Assembly: GCA_000169995.1 (NCBI GenBank)
Contig: AAZW01000003.1
Span: 1-64,000 of the forward strand
Length of the DNA stretch: 64,000 nt
Direction of reading: 5' to 3'
From: Vibrionales bacterium SWAT-3
GTDB lineage: Bacteria; Pseudomonadota; Gammaproteobacteria; Enterobacterales; Vibrionaceae
Shown: one piece after another, positions 63,120-64,000 of the stretch
How positions within the stretch are numbered: position 1 is the stretch's first letter
How the letters are laid out: every line of letters begins with the position of its first letter
Position numbers and translations under genes: made by a program
Notes under the pieces: model-generated
The model's input: only the letters and a program-made list of their open reading frames with translations
Databases searched by the model: none
Told to the model about the DNA's origin: nothing

Positions 63120-64000
63120 ATGAAATTATTCGGCAGTTCTTTGATTCTTTCAGGAACTGCATTAGGGGCTGGCATGCTTGCTATTCCCATGGTGTTGGCC
63201 CAATTTGGCTTCATGATCAGCTCAGTGCTGATGCTACTTATCTTTATCGGCACCACTTACTCTGCGCTGTTACTGGCAGAAGCGTGTACCAAAACTAAAG
63301 ACAACAGTGGCATGAGCAGTGTTGCTTACCTCACTCTGGGCAGCAAAGGTAAACACTTTATCAATGCACTCTTTTACCTGCTTCTAGTGTGCATGCTCAT
63401 CGCTTATATCTTGGGCGTGGGTGACATCATCCACAAGCTGCTGCTCGATGTTGGCGTGAACATCTCTGCATCTGCTGCTTATACCGTTTTCAGCCTATTT
63501 ATGGGTGTGATTGTGGTAGCGGGTAAGTCTTATATCGACAAGTTGAACCGTGGTCTATTCATCATGATGGTGGTGATGCTGTTTATTGTTATTGCTTCTC
63601 TGTTTAGCAATATCCGTCTTGATTACCTAACTCAAACTAGCCAATACACGGCCAATGACGTAGTGCAATACAGCGCGGTTATCTTTACTAGCTTTGCCTC
63701 TATGGTGGTGATCCCGTCACTGGTTATCTACAACCGTGAAGCGACTCAAAAGCAGATCCGCAATATGATTCTGTTAGGTTCAGTGATTCCGCTCGTGTGC
63801 TACCTCACTTGGTTGTTCGCGATTATCGGCAACCTTGGCACAGACGCGATCAGCCAGTTCCACAACATTTCAGAACTGATCTCTGCGTTTAGTGGACAAT
63901 CTGCTTGGTTAAAAGTAGTGATTGCTCTGTTCTCTGCACTGGCATTGGTGACTTCTTTCCTCGGCGTGTCCATGGCGCTGTATGACCAAAACAAAGACGC
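63120..64000 (+). CDS. aromatic amino acid permease, TyrP-like (3' end cut by window)
   Basis: The frame is open from the ATG at 63120 to the window end (293 codons, no stop). It is the HAAAP family of proton-driven aromatic amino acid carriers: LFGSSLILSGTALGAGMLAIPMV at the start and later AGKSYIDKLNRGLF, SFASMVVIPSLVIYNR. About eight of the usual eleven membrane segments are inside. TyrP (tyrosine) or Mtr (tryptophan) are the candidates; a TyrR-box-like site upstream favours TyrP type. GAGG lies about 16 nt before the ATG, and a TTG six nt earlier could also serve. Confidence 0.85.
   Translation, partial: MKLFGSSLILSGTALGAGMLAIPMVLAQFGFMISSVLMLLIFIGTTYSALLLAEACTKTKDNSGMSSVAYLTLGSKGKHFINALFYLLLVCMLIAYILGVGDIIHKLLLDVGVNISASAAYTVFSLFMGVIVVAGKSYIDKLNRGLFIMMVVMLFIVIASLFSNIRLDYLTQTSQYTANDVVQYSAVIFTSFASMVVIPSLVIYNREATQKQIRNMILLGSVIPLVCYLTWLFAIIGNLGTDAISQFHNISELISAFSGQSAWLKVVIALFSALALVTSFLGVSMALYDQNKD

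Overview
The window looks like part of a Vibrio genome, most likely the Splendidus clade. It is moderately AT-rich and packed with families typical of that genus: OmpW, DUF3316, DUF3010, DUF3012, two methyl-accepting chemotaxis proteins, and an FMN-riboswitch ribB standing alone. A stand-alone ribB and a second-type glgC point to the smaller chromosome (inference). No rRNA, tRNA, CRISPR array or prophage was seen. One intact IS3-family element is present.

Layout. 0-5.3 kb: the edge of a frameshifted DUF3087-like gene, a TrmY-like methyltransferase, a DUF2235-like hydrolase, and a metal-efflux unit (SO_0444-type permease, ArsR repressor, SigZ-type sigma factor) with three identical 16-bp palindromes. 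5.4-6.8 kb: the IS element, sitting in the loop of a terminator hairpin. 6.9-14.2 kb: YitT, a His-rich peptide with an MFS transporter, TauE/SafE, YjbR-like, PAP2 phosphatase, riboswitch-controlled ribB, and an unknown membrane-anchored protein behind a strong sigma-54 promoter. 14.3-20 kb: LysR- and HxlR-type regulators paired divergently with small NAD(P) oxidoreductases. 20-28.2 kb: a choice-of-anchor-I lipoprotein with a Pho-box-like site, OmpW, glgC behind a sigma-54-type promoter, a YfcC transporter, HPF and a DUF3012 lipoprotein.

28.3-37 kb is one functional block: a PhnCDEE-type ABC transporter, a periplasmic glycerophosphodiester phosphodiesterase, and a PgtB/PgtA-like two-component system with an NtrC-type regulator. 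Two matching sigma-54 promoters precede the transport operon and the phosphodiesterase, and both have a shared GGTCAT-N2-ATGTCC-like site upstream. This suggests a dedicated organophosphate sensing, hydrolysis and uptake regulon. 37.2-40.4 kb is a D-glutamate catabolic cluster (dgcA, dgcN, LysR regulator). 40.4-57.7 kb holds efflux pumps with regulators, the chemoreceptors, a MagIII-like DNA glycosylase, a MocR/EamA pair, a carboxymuconolactone decarboxylase-family gene with two TetR-like operators, a MerR-methyltransferase fusion, and mdtL-yidZ.

57.8-62.8 kb is the most unusual unit: a divergent MurE-like ligase, a PBP5-like DD-carboxypeptidase and an MFS transporter, joined by 4-nt stop/start overlaps and faced by a divergent LysR regulator. 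The ligase lacks the Arg of the meso-DAP DNPR motif. The window ends inside a TyrP-like aromatic amino acid permease preceded by a TyrR-box-like site.
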